Source: Pseudomonadales bacterium (GTDB lineage Bacteria; Pseudomonadota; Gammaproteobacteria; Pseudomonadales; JAHRWD01). Taken from it: a stretch of 64,000 nucleotides of DNA. The position numbers were made by a program, and so were the translations under genes. Below, piece after piece: positions 1 through 8,268 of this stretch. Location: NCBI GenBank assembly GCA_029210125.1, contig JARGPR010000001.1, positions 248,001 through 312,000 on the forward strand, given 5' to 3'. The notes under the pieces were generated by a model, which did not search any database, was not told the DNA's origin, and saw only the letters and a program-made list of their open reading frames with translations. Position 1 is the first letter of the stretch. Each line of letters opens with the position of its first letter.

Positions 1-310
1 TTGACTGTTCTAGCGCGAGCATTTTTTTTGCTGTGGATTCCGCATCAACTTTGTAACTGCCTTCCGCAATGGATTGCTTGATCGCTTCGACGCGCGCAAC
101 ATCCACTTCCGGAAACTGTTGAACACGCACTTCCAAAGCTTGAATACGTTGCGCGTGACTACTAATGGCGACCTGATCGCTGCCCCCCGTCGTTTTTTCT
201 GGCGCATCTGAGCTGTGCGGAGTGCTTTTGCTCGTTTGAGTGTTGGTGCTCTGTTGAGTTCCAATACCTGTGCTATTTTTAGTTGAAGGCTTGTTGAATT
301 CGATAGCCAT
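1..310 (-). CDS. flgM: Anti-sigma-28 factor FlgM (C-terminus cut by window edge)
   Basis: FlgM binds and silences FliA (sigma-28) in the cytoplasm until the hook is complete, then is exported. Reading the minus strand from ATG at 310-308 gives MAIEFNKPST, an S/T/Q-rich flexible N-terminus, then a helical segment (SSHAQRIQALEVRVQQFPEV) and VDVARVEAIKQSIAEGSYKV. That last stretch is the typical FlgM sigma-binding region (R-V-x-x-I-K-x-x-I-x-x-G-x-Y). About 103 codons are visible, near the full family length, so only a few residues are missing. An AGGA ribosome site lies about 10 bases before the ATG. It follows flgA on the same strand but has its own sigma-28 promoter at 360-386. Confidence 0.9.
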   Translation of the reverse strand, partial: MAIEFNKPSTKNSTGIGTQQSTNTQTSKSTPHSSDAPEKTTGGSDQVAISSHAQRIQALEVRVQQFPEVDVARVEAIKQSIAEGSYKVDAESTAKKMLALEQS

Positions 311-359
311 TCACTTAATCCTGGGTTGTTTATCTAAAAAAAAAGGTCTTCACTAGAGC

Positions 360-386
360 TTAGCGGCCGATTTTCGTAAAACTTTA
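360..386 (-). promoter_or_regulatory. Sigma-28 (FliA) promoter of flgM
   Basis: On the minus strand the sequence reads TAAA-N15-GCCGCTAA, differing from the sigma-28 consensus TAAA-N15-GCCGATAA at one base. The -10 end is about 50 bases before the flgM start. This allows the autoregulated late-class expression of flgM known in other bacteria. Confidence 0.8.
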
Positions 387-485
387 GTGTCACAAAACAG
401 ATACATGATAGTTTTTCGTACTGGATATTACGGCATTGAAACCAGCTCGAAGAGGTTATTTTCATAGTTTTCTGTATGTTGATAT

Positions 486-1220
486 TCACATTGGAACCGA
501 TACTTGGCCGCTTGCAATAATAGTTGCCCTCACAATTTTTTTTGAGCGGCGGTTGCGAACATTTATTTGCTCTCCAATACCACCGCCCGATAGCGCGATC
601 CCAGGTGATTTAACCGAAATAAGCCCTTTTGATGCCTCAATTAAGACTTCGTCTCCCTTTTTTACGATTTTTGTGATGCCGAGATGGTCCGGCAATACTG
701 GCATGCCTCCGTTGATGGGTTTGCGTAACGGGCGGCCCAGTACCTGTTTTACCACACTAAAGTAGCCGTATTTGAGATGGTTAATTTCCCAGTCGACTAA
801 CTGCAATTGCCCTTCTCGCAGTGTTGCACCTCGAGAAACCGATTGTGTCGCAACCACTACAGGTTTGATCACACTGATGCTGACTGGTACGTACAGTGAC
901 CATCTGTTGTCGCCAGTGCATGTGGCTTTGAGTAGGTAGCGGCCGCCAATTAGCGATCCGCTATGATCCTGGATCATCAGATCATGGTTGGCGCAGTGAG
1001 CCAATTTCAGCCGTGAATCAAGCCGGCCAACTTTAATTTGGATATCACTACTGCCTTTAAACAGCGGATGGTTTGCCATGCTACTGAGTCGTTGACCCAC
1101 GTATTCTTCAACAGCCGACCGTATTTGTAGCGTCGTTTGGTTGGCGTAGACAGCAGGGGACAGACACGTAGCGGCCGCCACTAATACGATGATGAATTGT
1201 TGTGCAAGATAGCTTTTCAT
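486..1220 (-). CDS. flgA: FlgA, P-ring assembly chaperone
   Basis: FlgA is a periplasmic chaperone that helps FlgI subunits assemble into the P ring. The 244-residue product begins with a clear signal peptide (MKSYLAQQF, a hydrophobic core, cleavage after VYA). It ends with the SAF/beta-clip region typical of FlgA: VSRGATLREGQLQLVDWEI, GRPLRKPINGGMPVLPDHL, then VKKGDEVLIEASKGLISVKSPG and the conserved ending QINVRNRRSKKIVRATI. It is divergent from cheV and upstream of flgM, the flgA-flgM arrangement also found in Pseudomonas. No sigma-54 or sigma-28 site was found in its own upstream region. Confidence 0.95.
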   Translation of the reverse strand: MKSYLAQQFIIVLVAAATCLSPAVYANQTTLQIRSAVEEYVGQRLSSMANHPLFKGSSDIQIKVGRLDSRLKLAHCANHDLMIQDHSGSLIGGRYLLKATCTGDNRWSLYVPVSISVIKPVVVATQSVSRGATLREGQLQLVDWEINHLKYGYFSVVKQVLGRPLRKPINGGMPVLPDHLGITKIVKKGDEVLIEASKGLISVKSPGIALSGGGIGEQINVRNRRSKKIVRATIIASGQVSVPM

Positions 1221-1295
1221 CTTCTAAGCTTAAAATATCTTCCGCAGAGCGTTAAAGGGACTGACTAAAAATTGACGCAATAGTTGACTTGATCA

Positions 1296-1322
1296 TAAAT
1301 AAAGCAAATATCGTGCCTAATT
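1296..1322 (+). promoter_or_regulatory. Possible sigma-28 promoter of cheV (weak)
   Basis: TAAA-N15-GCCTAATT. The -35 and spacing fit sigma-28, but the -10 agrees with GCCGATAA at only about half its positions. It lies about 95 bases before cheV. Low confidence. Confidence 0.3.
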
Positions 1323-1415
1323 TAACGACTAATTTTTTCGGTTTAAATGAGTGGTCCCTGAATACAAATTGAAAATGCTATTTAAAGGTGTGGCAAAGCA
1401 AGTGAGAGGTATCAC

Positions 1416-2369
1416 ATGGCCGGCGTGCTAGAAACAGTTAATCAGCGTACCCAGCTGGTTGGAAAAAACCGACTTGAGTTGTTGCTGTTTCGCTTAAACG
1501 GCGAACAAACCTTTGGTATCAATGTATTTAAGGTCAAGGAGGTTTTGCAGTGCCCGTCACTCACCCAGTTGCCTAAAAGTGATCCTGTAGTCAGCGGTGT
1601 TGCGAATATTCGAGGGGCTACCGTTTCAATCGTTGATCTGGCTCTGGCGGTCGGCGGTAAAGGGATATCCGAAACTGAGCGAGACCAGTGTTTTGTCATC
1701 ATTACTGAATACAATCGACTTACCCAAGGCTTTTTAGTTAGAAATGTAGAACGAATCGTCAACATGAACTGGGAAAGTATTCATCCACCACCGTTAGGTG
1801 TGGGCGATGAAAATTACCTGACCGCAGTTACAGAAATTGATGACAAACTAGTGGAAATAATTGATGTTGAAAAGGTCTTGTCTGAAGTAGTGGATCTAGA
1901 ATGTGAGGTAAGCGAAGAATTTGTACCTGATAAAGCCGATGAAGACGATCCAGAAAATGGTCGTCGAGTCATCATTGCCGATGACTCCATGGTGGCAAGA
2001 AAACAATTGACTCGTTGCCTGGAAACTATTGGTCTAGAAGTGGTTTCTTTTAATGATGGGCGTCAAGCATGGGAGTTCCTGCTTGAACAGGTTGAAGCTG
2101 GGCGGCATGTAAATGATGATTATTTGATGCTTATTTCAGATATCGAAATGCCTGAAATGGATGGGTATACCTTAACATCGAATATTCGCGCTCACTCCGA
2201 TTTGGCCGATATGCACGTTGTTTTGCATACTTCATTGAGCGGCGTATTTAATCAATCTATGGTGAGAAAAGTTGGCGCGGACAATTTTATTGCAAAGTTT
2301 CAGCCGGATGAATTAGCGAAAACTGTCTTTAACCAGATTGAAGTTGTTGAAGGTGTAAATGCCAGCTAG
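1416..2369 (+). CDS. cheV: CheV, CheW-receiver coupling protein
   Basis: CheV couples chemoreceptors to CheA and can be phosphorylated, damping the signal. The 317-residue protein has an N-terminal CheW-like domain (about residues 15-160; FGINVFKVKEVLQCP, SGVANIRGATVSIVDL) and a C-terminal receiver domain (about 185-310). The receiver has the acidic pocket (IIADDS), the phosphoacceptor Asp in LISDIEMPEMDG, and a late conserved Lys in FIAKFQPDEL. It precedes cheR, as in the Pseudomonas flgM-flgA-cheV-cheR block. Because only one cheW is present in the window, CheV may be an important coupler for the flagellar kinase. Confidence 0.95.
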   Translation: MAGVLETVNQRTQLVGKNRLELLLFRLNGEQTFGINVFKVKEVLQCPSLTQLPKSDPVVSGVANIRGATVSIVDLALAVGGKGISETERDQCFVIITEYNRLTQGFLVRNVERIVNMNWESIHPPPLGVGDENYLTAVTEIDDKLVEIIDVEKVLSEVVDLECEVSEEFVPDKADEDDPENGRRVIIADDSMVARKQLTRCLETIGLEVVSFNDGRQAWEFLLEQVEAGRHVNDDYLMLISDIEMPEMDGYTLTSNIRAHSDLADMHVVLHTSLSGVFNQSMVRKVGADNFIAKFQPDELAKTVFNQIEVVEGVNAS

Positions 2370-2546
2370 GTTCATCTAAAACAAAGTAAGTCCAGAAGTT
2401 ATGCCGGACTAATTCACACGGGTTACCAGAGTACTCTCCGTGAACATTTACCCTTGGGTTCTAATTTTGCTTCCCAAGTGATATGGAACACCGAAACGCT
2501 ACAAAAACCGATAATAATTGATAGCAACCTAAGGCAACGACATACC

Positions 2547-3389
2547 GTGCAGTATCAGGATAGTTCAGCGGATTTCGATCTTTTTCGCGGTTTTCTCGTG
2601 GAAGTTTGTGGTATAGAGCTTTCAAATGACAAAGAATACCTGGTTGCAAGCCGCTTAAAAAAAGTGATGGCAACCTACCAACTGGAATCACTTCCAGACC
2701 TGGTTCAACGAAGCAGATCGCACTCAGGCCGTGAAATCCTATTTGCGGTAATTGATGCAATGACGACCAATGAAACCCTTTGGTTTCGTGATCGGCATCC
2801 GTTTATAAACCTGGAAAACACTATTCTCCCTGAACTCTCAAAAAATAATTCCCCCATAAAAATTTGGTCGGCGGCATGCTCCTCTGGGCAAGAGCCCTAT
2901 TCGATCGCCATGACGATCGAGCAATACACTGAAAATAGCTCTAACCCTTCGCTGAATTACAGTATTGTTGCAACGGATGTCTCCGAGTCTATGTTGGATA
3001 AATGCCGACAAGGAATATACGATGAATACGCCGTAGGTCGAGGACTACCCGAGGAGATGAAAGAGCGTTATTTTCATCCAGATACCAATGGCGTACTAAA
3101 AATCAACAATCAAATACGCAAAAATATTCGTTTTAAGGCAAAGAATTTAATAGAAAGTTTTCGGGATCTCGGTAGGTTCGATGTAGTTTTCTGTCGCAAT
3201 GTTCTGATCTATTTTCCCCATTCCGTTAAGCTCGACATACTTAACCGAATATTTGAATCGCTGCTCCCTGGTGGTTACTTGCTGGTGGGCGGTTCCGAAA
3301 GTTTGGCTGGGATGGCCGATCGATTTGAGATGGTTTCCTGCCGCTCTGGAATCATCTACCGAAAGCTACAACACCCTCAAAGCCATTGA
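2547..3389 (+). CDS. cheR: CheR, chemoreceptor glutamate methyltransferase
   Basis: CheR transfers methyl groups from S-adenosylmethionine to receptor glutamates for adaptation. The CheR N-terminal helical domain (FDLFRGFLVEVCGIELSNDK) precedes the SAM-binding domain: IKIWSAACSSGQEPYSIAMT, IVATDVSESMLDKCRQG, FDVVFCRNVLIYF and a C-terminal LVGGSESL. The chosen start is GTG at 2547, with a TAAGG motif about 12 bases upstream and a family-typical 280 residues. The frame stays open to TTG 2454 (311 residues), but that start has no ribosome site. This is the first of two cheR genes; it is linked to cheV and probably serves the flagellar pathway. Confidence 0.93.
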   Translation: MQYQDSSADFDLFRGFLVEVCGIELSNDKEYLVASRLKKVMATYQLESLPDLVQRSRSHSGREILFAVIDAMTTNETLWFRDRHPFINLENTILPELSKNNSPIKIWSAACSSGQEPYSIAMTIEQYTENSSNPSLNYSIVATDVSESMLDKCRQGIYDEYAVGRGLPEEMKERYFHPDTNGVLKINNQIRKNIRFKAKNLIESFRDLGRFDVVFCRNVLIYFPHSVKLDILNRIFESLLPGGYLLVGGSESLAGMADRFEMVSCRSGIIYRKLQHPQSH

Positions 3390-3400
3390 TTTTGAATGAC

Positions 3401-3646
3401 TCATTGTTTCGCATCAGGCTTGAAAATCTGATTGTGTACCCATCCTTTATCCTGCTCGTAACCGATTGAATATTTCTGGTTAATATATTTGTAGTTCTAC
3501 AGAGTCGTCTCATTACAGCTGTAATTAGCCCCTGCAGGTACGTTTACATAGAAGGCAGATGTGTAAGAAGGTTGTTGCCGGTACTTGCCGCCTTCCGGAA
3601 TTGAATTGCCCGTTTGCGCACTTCCTACGCTTTCAAAACCCCGTAA
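3401..3646 (-). pseudogene. Remnant of an unidentified protein gene with an in-frame amber codon
   Basis: Read on the minus strand from 3646, one frame runs 82 codons and looks like real protein: GFESVGSAQTGNSIPEGGKY, then PSYTSAFYVNVPAGANYSCN, TAG at 3499-3497, then NYKYINQKYSIGYEQDKGWV and HNQIFKPDAKQ before TGA at 3403-3401. There is no start codon, and TAG lies just upstream of the first codon. It therefore appears to be a C-terminal piece of a decayed gene. The aromatic, Gly/Asn-rich composition suggests a secreted or surface beta-rich protein, but I do not recognise the family. It sits in an otherwise empty gap before flgB, between cheR and the sigma-54 promoter. Confidence 0.55.
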
Positions 3647-3657
3647 CTATATGATTT

Positions 3658-3682
3658 ACATGCCAAATAAAATTTGGCATGT
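3658..3682. repeat. Perfect inverted repeat overlapping the flgB -24 element
   Basis: ACATGCCAAAT - AAA - ATTTGGCATGT: two perfectly complementary 11-base arms separated by three bases. The right arm contains the TTGGCAT of the sigma-54 -24 element, so a protein bound to the dyad, or a cruciform, would interfere with polymerase binding. Confidence 0.7.
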
Positions 3683-3690
3683 GCTTTGCT
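3674..3690 (+). promoter_or_regulatory. Sigma-54 promoter of the flgB operon
   Basis: TTGGCATGTGCTTTGCT has the invariant GG (3676-3677), N10 and GC (3688-3689) and matches the TTGGCAC-N5-TTGCA consensus closely. The expected start point is near 3701, about 50 bases before flgB. A small hairpin (ATATGT-TGTG-ACATAT, 3709-3724) lies in the leader. In Pseudomonas the flgB operon is sigma-54 dependent through FleR, consistent with this. Confidence 0.85.
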
Positions 3691-3751
3691 ATGTATATGG
3701 ATAATTAGATATGTTGTGACATATAGAGACCAAGAACGAGAGATATCAACC

Positions 3752-4159
3752 ATGGCAATTAGTTTCGAAAATGCATTTGGCACTCATGATTCCGCACTGC
3801 TTTTGAGTAGTCGTCGAGCTGAGGTCATATCAAGAAATCTCGCCAATAGTGAAACACCCGGCTTTAAGGCGCGTGACATCGATTTTAGGGCGATTCTAAA
3901 TGCGGAGTCGGAAGGTCGTAGCAGCACCTTTCAAATGGCTCGAACCAATAAGAGCCACATGCCGATGTCAAATGTCGGTTTCGGAGCTCAAGATGACCTT
4001 AAATATCGAGTTCCAACCCAGGATACTGTCAATGGAAACACGGTAGAAGAGCATGTCGAACACGCTGAGTACGCGAAAAATGCTCTGCGTTTTCAGTCTG
4101 AATTTACATTTTTGAACGGCCGTGTTCGTGGCCTGATTAACGCGATAAAAGGAGAATAA
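3752..4159 (+). CDS. flgB: FlgB, proximal rod protein
   Basis: FlgB forms the innermost part of the flagellar rod and is exported by the flagellar type III system. The 135-residue product begins MAISFENAFG and has the rod-protein N-terminal motif ISRNLANSETPGFKARDIDF. It ends with a coiled C-terminal helix (ALRFQSEFTFLNGRVRGLIN). ATG 3752 is chosen over an upstream in-frame TTG/ATG because it matches the family start and follows GAGAG. It is first in the flgBCDE block, 2 bases before flgC. Confidence 0.95.
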   Translation: MAISFENAFGTHDSALLLSSRRAEVISRNLANSETPGFKARDIDFRAILNAESEGRSSTFQMARTNKSHMPMSNVGFGAQDDLKYRVPTQDTVNGNTVEEHVEHAEYAKNALRFQSEFTFLNGRVRGLINAIKGE

Positions 4160-4161
4160 CC

Positions 4162-4581
4162 ATGTCCTTAGTCAGTATTTTTGATACCAGTGGATCTGCT
4201 ATGTCAGTTCAAACTGGCCGGCTGAATGCAATTGCCAGCAACATGGCAAATGCAGAAACAGTAAGTAGCACAGAAAAAGACGCATATCGTGCTCAGCGCG
4301 CAGTGTTCAAGGCTGTACTTCAAGGGGCCGAAGGCAGTGGTTCAAACAAAAGAGCCGCGATCACAAGTGAAATTGTTGAAAGTGAGGCTCCAATTATCCG
4401 TCGATATGAACCGGGTCATCCGTTAGCGGACGAATCAGGCCATATTTTTACATCCAATGTAAATGTTATGGAGGAGATGGCTGAGATGATCGCTTCTTCA
4501 CGCAGCTTTCAAATGAATGGTGATGCCATGAATACAGCCAAACAATTGGTTCAAAAAGTTCTGACTTTAGGTCAGGGTTAA
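4162..4581 (+). CDS. flgC: FlgC, proximal rod protein
   Basis: FlgC is a rod subunit stacked on FlgB. The 139 residues show the conserved N-terminal rod motif (TGRLNAIASNMANAET). The C-terminal segment is SNVNVMEEMAEMIASSRSFQ, typical of rod and hook proteins, where the two termini pair into a coiled coil. An AAGGAG ribosome site precedes the ATG inside the end of flgB. Length is typical for the family. Confidence 0.95.
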   Translation: MSLVSIFDTSGSAMSVQTGRLNAIASNMANAETVSSTEKDAYRAQRAVFKAVLQGAEGSGSNKRAAITSEIVESEAPIIRRYEPGHPLADESGHIFTSNVNVMEEMAEMIASSRSFQMNGDAMNTAKQLVQKVLTLGQG

Positions 4582-4612
4582 TTCAAAGAATTATAGAGAA
4601 AGGGCGGTAGAG

Positions 4613-5281
4613 ATGGTTGATACAGTTACAAATACAAGCAGCATTGGTTCCGTTGCCGGGCTTGGTGCATCGAGTGCAGATACCAGTAAAGAACTTGGCA
4701 AAACCCAATTTCTGGAATTGATGATTGCACAGCTAGAACATCAAGATCCCTTGAACCCACAGGAAGGCGGAGAGTTTATCGCCCAGCTTGCACAGTTCAG
4801 TTCGGTTGAAGGCATTGAAAATTTGAACAGTTCAGTGGACAGCGCCATCGGGTCTTTTAGGTCAGGTCAAACATTGCAGGCAACCTCGATGATTGGTCGA
4901 ACGGTTCAGATAGAAACTGATAGTGGTGTTCTGAACAGTGCCGGTCTAATGAATGGCAGCTACGACTTGCCTCTGGACAGTGAAAAAGTACAGATTGATA
5001 TACGAAATAGCAGTGGTGAGTTGGTGCGTCAGTTGTATGTGGGACCGCAATCAAAGGGCAATTTGGCCTTTGAGTGGGATGGCAAAACAGCTGATGGTAA
5101 TACAGCCCCACAAGGCGCCTATGAGATTGATGTTCAGGCTGTCATCGGTGGTGAAACCGTTCAGTTGGCCACGTTTATGGATGGCAACGTCGATAGTGTC
5201 ACCATGTTAGGGAATACGCTAGCGCTTAACGTGGGCGGAATTGGTTCCGTGTCTGTAGATAAAATTCGAGAAATAAAATAA
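4613..5281 (+). CDS. flgD: FlgD, hook-assembly scaffold (hook cap)
   Basis: FlgD caps the growing hook and directs FlgE polymerisation, then is discarded. The 222-residue protein has the FlgD N-terminal export and cap region (QFLELMIAQLEHQDPLNPQE; EFIAQLAQFSSVEGIENLN). Next is an Ig-like/tudor C-terminal region (VRQLYVGPQSKGNLAFEWDG, TADGNTAPQGAYEIDVQA). It ends in the short motif GGIGSVSVDKIREIK. It lies between flgC and flgE with short gaps, consistent with one operon. Confidence 0.95.
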   Translation: MVDTVTNTSSIGSVAGLGASSADTSKELGKTQFLELMIAQLEHQDPLNPQEGGEFIAQLAQFSSVEGIENLNSSVDSAIGSFRSGQTLQATSMIGRTVQIETDSGVLNSAGLMNGSYDLPLDSEKVQIDIRNSSGELVRQLYVGPQSKGNLAFEWDGKTADGNTAPQGAYEIDVQAVIGGETVQLATFMDGNVDSVTMLGNTLALNVGGIGSVSVDKIREIK

Positions 5282-5302
5282 TTCAGTTGAGAGGAAAAAA
5301 CA

Positions 5303-6535
5303 ATGTCATTTAATTCAGCTTTAAGTGGTCTTCGAGCCGCATCCAGTGATTTGAGTGTGGTAGGAAACAACGTAGCCAATGCGAGTACCGTTGGTTTTAA
5401 AAGTTCTCGAACAGAGTTTGCGGACGTATATGCAAACAGCCAAATTGGCTCGGGTTCAAATGCAATCGGTAGCGGGGTGGTTGTTTCGGATGTTGCTCAA
5501 CAGTTTACCCAGGGGTCGGTTAACTTTACGGGCAATGCGCTTGATATGGCAGTGAATGGGAATGGGTTCTTCATCTTCGATAACAATGGCGCTACAAGCT
5601 ATTCCCGTTCCGGTGCGTTAGGGCAAGATAAAAATGGCTTTATCGTCAATGATCTGGGTGAAAAGTTACAGGGTTTTACTGTAAATAATGCGGGTGATGT
5701 GAGTGGGAGTCTTTCCGATATCCAAATTTCGACAGCTAGTCAGCCACCTCGGGCATCCGGTCAGGTTACCAGTCAGGTAAATCTACAGGCGACGGAAGTG
5801 GCTATTAGTCAGGCCGTGACTCCTTTTGACGCGACGGACCAATCAACCTATCACTCTGCTACCTCTCTAGCGGTTTACGACAGTCTTGGTAATTCACATG
5901 TACTGACAGAGTATTTTATAAAACGAGGTGAAAATGACTGGGACATGATTGTTCAGATCGACGGTGCTGATATTGGCGCAGCTGGAGCAGAGGAAAAAAT
6001 CGATCTTACATTCAACGCAGACGGTTCGATTCAATCACCTCTAAACCCCGTTAATCTTTCAAACTGGGCGCCCGGTACAGGAGCCGTAACACCGTCATCT
6101 TTTAGCGTCGATTTTGGCAGTACCACGCAGTTTGGTAGCCCATTCTCGATTGATGATCTTACTCAAGATGGCTTTACGACAGGTCGCTTAGTGGGTCTGG
6201 ATGTAGAGGATGGTGGCTCCCTTTTTGCCAGGTATACCAACGGTCAATCTTCAGTGTTAGCTGTAATTGGACTGGCGAATTTCAATAATCCACAGGGCTT
6301 ATCTCAATCAGGTGGTACATCCTGGCGAGAAACCTTTACTTCCGGTGCTGCGGTGGTGGGTGCCCCGGGTACCTCTTCTTTAGGTGTGGTTCAGTCAGGA
6401 GCACTTGAAGATTCTAACGTAGAAATTTCAGAGGAACTGGTCCGATTGATCATTGCCCAGCGTAATTATCAGGCCAATGCGAAAACAATTGAAGCTGAAA
6501 ATGCAGTGACCCAGGCGATTTTGAACCTTAGGTAA
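5303..6535 (+). CDS. flgE: FlgE, flagellar hook protein
   Basis: FlgE polymerises into the curved hook, the universal joint between rod and filament. The 410 residues begin MSFNSALSGLRAASSDLSVV with the rod/hook motif VGNNVANASTVGFKSSRTEF. The middle holds the hook D1/D2 beta domain (VNGNGFFIFDNNG, TSYSRSGALGQDKNGFIVND). It ends with ISEELVRLIIAQRNYQANAK and a helical C-terminus. A GAGAGGA ribosome site precedes the ATG. It is shorter than some marine homologues and close to the enteric length. Confidence 0.95.
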   Translation: MSFNSALSGLRAASSDLSVVGNNVANASTVGFKSSRTEFADVYANSQIGSGSNAIGSGVVVSDVAQQFTQGSVNFTGNALDMAVNGNGFFIFDNNGATSYSRSGALGQDKNGFIVNDLGEKLQGFTVNNAGDVSGSLSDIQISTASQPPRASGQVTSQVNLQATEVAISQAVTPFDATDQSTYHSATSLAVYDSLGNSHVLTEYFIKRGENDWDMIVQIDGADIGAAGAEEKIDLTFNADGSIQSPLNPVNLSNWAPGTGAVTPSSFSVDFGSTTQFGSPFSIDDLTQDGFTTGRLVGLDVEDGGSLFARYTNGQSSVLAVIGLANFNNPQGLSQSGGTSWRETFTSGAAVVGAPGTSSLGVVQSGALEDSNVEISEELVRLIIAQRNYQANAKTIEAENAVTQAILNLR

Positions 6536-6603
6536 CGGTTCATTTTAGCGAAACTCGATAGTCAGACAGTCAATCAATTCAATGCATCAGGGTAAAAGAT
6601 AAA

Positions 6604-7350
6604 ATGGACAAAGCACTTTATACATTAATGACTGGTGCCAATCGTAGTCTTCAGGCCCAAACAGTATTCGCAAACAATCTGGCCAACATTAATACCGTGG
6701 GCTTTCGTGGCGACCTGGTCGATGCTCGTAAGATTTTGATTGATGATGTCGGCCCTGCTGTGGGTCGCCGAGAACTTGAGAATGATATCGATACCAAAAG
6801 TGACTTTACGACCGGCCAGATCGAGCAAACCGGGGGTGTCTTAGATGTTGCCATAGCAAGCCCAGGTTTTATTGCAGTCACGGCAGCGGATGGTACAGAG
6901 GCTTACACCCGAGCTGGAGATCTTCAATTGGATAGCAATGGATTGTTGACCACTGGCCGGGGAGATCTGGTGTTGGGTGATGGTGGCCCAATATCGATTC
7001 CACCCGCAGAAAAAATTTCGATAGGTGTAGATGGCACGATCTCGGTCCAAATTCTTGGGCAGAGTGCGGCAAGTCTGGCACAAATTGATCGTATAAAGAT
7101 GGTAAACCCTGATAGCAAGGATTTAATCAAAGGTGATGATGGTTTATTTCGGCATGAATCAGGGAAAAAAATTGCAGCGGACGCGGATGTGCAGTTACGT
7201 TCAGGGTTTGTAGAACGAAGCAATGTGAACGCGGTATCGATGTTAACAAAAATCATCTCCACGGCACGGCAATTCGAGATGCAGGTAAAAACAATGAAGA
7301 CTGTTCAGGAAAACTCTGAATCTTCGGCCCGTATTATGCAGATGTCCTGA
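6604..7350 (+). CDS. flgF: FlgF, proximal rod protein
   Basis: FlgF is a rod subunit between FlgB/FlgC and FlgG. The 248-residue protein starts MDKALYTLMTGANRSLQAQT and carries the rod motif VFANNLANINTVGFRGDLVD. The central domain has VAIASPGFIAVTAADGTEAY and TRAGDLQLDSNGLLTTGRGD, and the C-terminus is SNVNAVSMLTKIISTARQFE. A 68-base gap separates it from flgE; no promoter was found there. Confidence 0.95.
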   Translation: MDKALYTLMTGANRSLQAQTVFANNLANINTVGFRGDLVDARKILIDDVGPAVGRRELENDIDTKSDFTTGQIEQTGGVLDVAIASPGFIAVTAADGTEAYTRAGDLQLDSNGLLTTGRGDLVLGDGGPISIPPAEKISIGVDGTISVQILGQSAASLAQIDRIKMVNPDSKDLIKGDDGLFRHESGKKIAADADVQLRSGFVERSNVNAVSMLTKIISTARQFEMQVKTMKTVQENSESSARIMQMS

Positions 7351-7450
7351 TATTGGGCTTAAATCGTCAAAAAACGGTCACTAGCAAACAACACTTAAGC
7401 AAGTACATATTTAAGTTCAAATAGAATTGAGAGCAACGAGGTAGGTCATC

Positions 7451-8236
7451 ATGAATGGTGCATTGTGGGTAGCAAAAACAGGATTAACCGCGCAGGATGC
7501 GTCGCTGCGAACCATATCCAATAACCTGGCAAACGTCTCTACGGTTGGGTTCAAAAAGGATCGCGCAGTATTCCAGGATCTGTTTTATCAAATTGACAGG
7601 CAGCCCGGTTCGCAATCCTCCCAAACAACTCAATTAGCGTCGGGGCTGCAATTGGGAACCGGAGTAAAAACCGTTGGTACTCAAAAGTTATTTACCAACG
7701 GCACACTGCAAATCACTTCTCAATCAACCGATGTTGCGATCAATGGACGAGGTTTTTTTCAGGTGTTATCACCGGATGGCGCCCTGAACTACAGTCGCGA
7801 TGGCCAGTTTCACCTTGACCCTAATGGGCAATTGGTTACAGCAAATGGATACACCCTGGAGCCAGCCATCACGGTTCCTGCGAACACACAAACGATCAGC
7901 ATTAGTGACGATGGAATCGTCAGTGTTACCCAGGTTGGCAGTACAGCACCTACCCAAATAGGCACTATTCAAATCGCTGATTTTGTGAACCCCGGAGGCC
8001 TTGAGGCAAAAGGGCAAAATTTGTTTGTTGAAACGGCAGCAAGTGGCGCTGCAGTAGTGGGTACACCGGGGTTAGCGGGCATGGGAAACCTTAAACAGGG
8101 TGCGCTGGAAAATTCCAACGTAAATGTGGTGGAGGAGTTGGTCAGTATGATTTCAACCCAACGAGCCTACGAGATTAATTCCAAAGTAATCTCTACTGCC
8201 GATCAAATGCTGCAATACGTCAACCAGAATTTATAG
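7451..8236 (+). CDS. flgG: FlgG, distal rod protein
   Basis: FlgG forms the distal rod that passes through the P and L rings. The 261 residues are the standard length. Motifs: TISNNLANVSTVGFKKDRAV near the N-terminus, VAINGRGFFQVLSPDGALNY and YSRDGQFHLDPNGQLVTANG in the core, and SNVNVVEELVSMISTQRAYE at the C-terminus. A 100-base gap separates it from flgF and contains no recognisable sigma-54 or sigma-28 site. A GAGGTAGG ribosome site lies before the ATG. Confidence 0.96.
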   Translation: MNGALWVAKTGLTAQDASLRTISNNLANVSTVGFKKDRAVFQDLFYQIDRQPGSQSSQTTQLASGLQLGTGVKTVGTQKLFTNGTLQITSQSTDVAINGRGFFQVLSPDGALNYSRDGQFHLDPNGQLVTANGYTLEPAITVPANTQTISISDDGIVSVTQVGSTAPTQIGTIQIADFVNPGGLEAKGQNLFVETAASGAAVVGTPGLAGMGNLKQGALENSNVNVVEELVSMISTQRAYEINSKVISTADQMLQYVNQNL

Positions 8237-8268
8237 GTCATGATTAGTTCAGGCGTGAGGGTTATAAA

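Noticed and set aside
10-264. 84-codon minus-strand frame at the left edge
   Set aside because: It is the wrong frame of flgM; the frame starting at 310 gives a clear FlgM.
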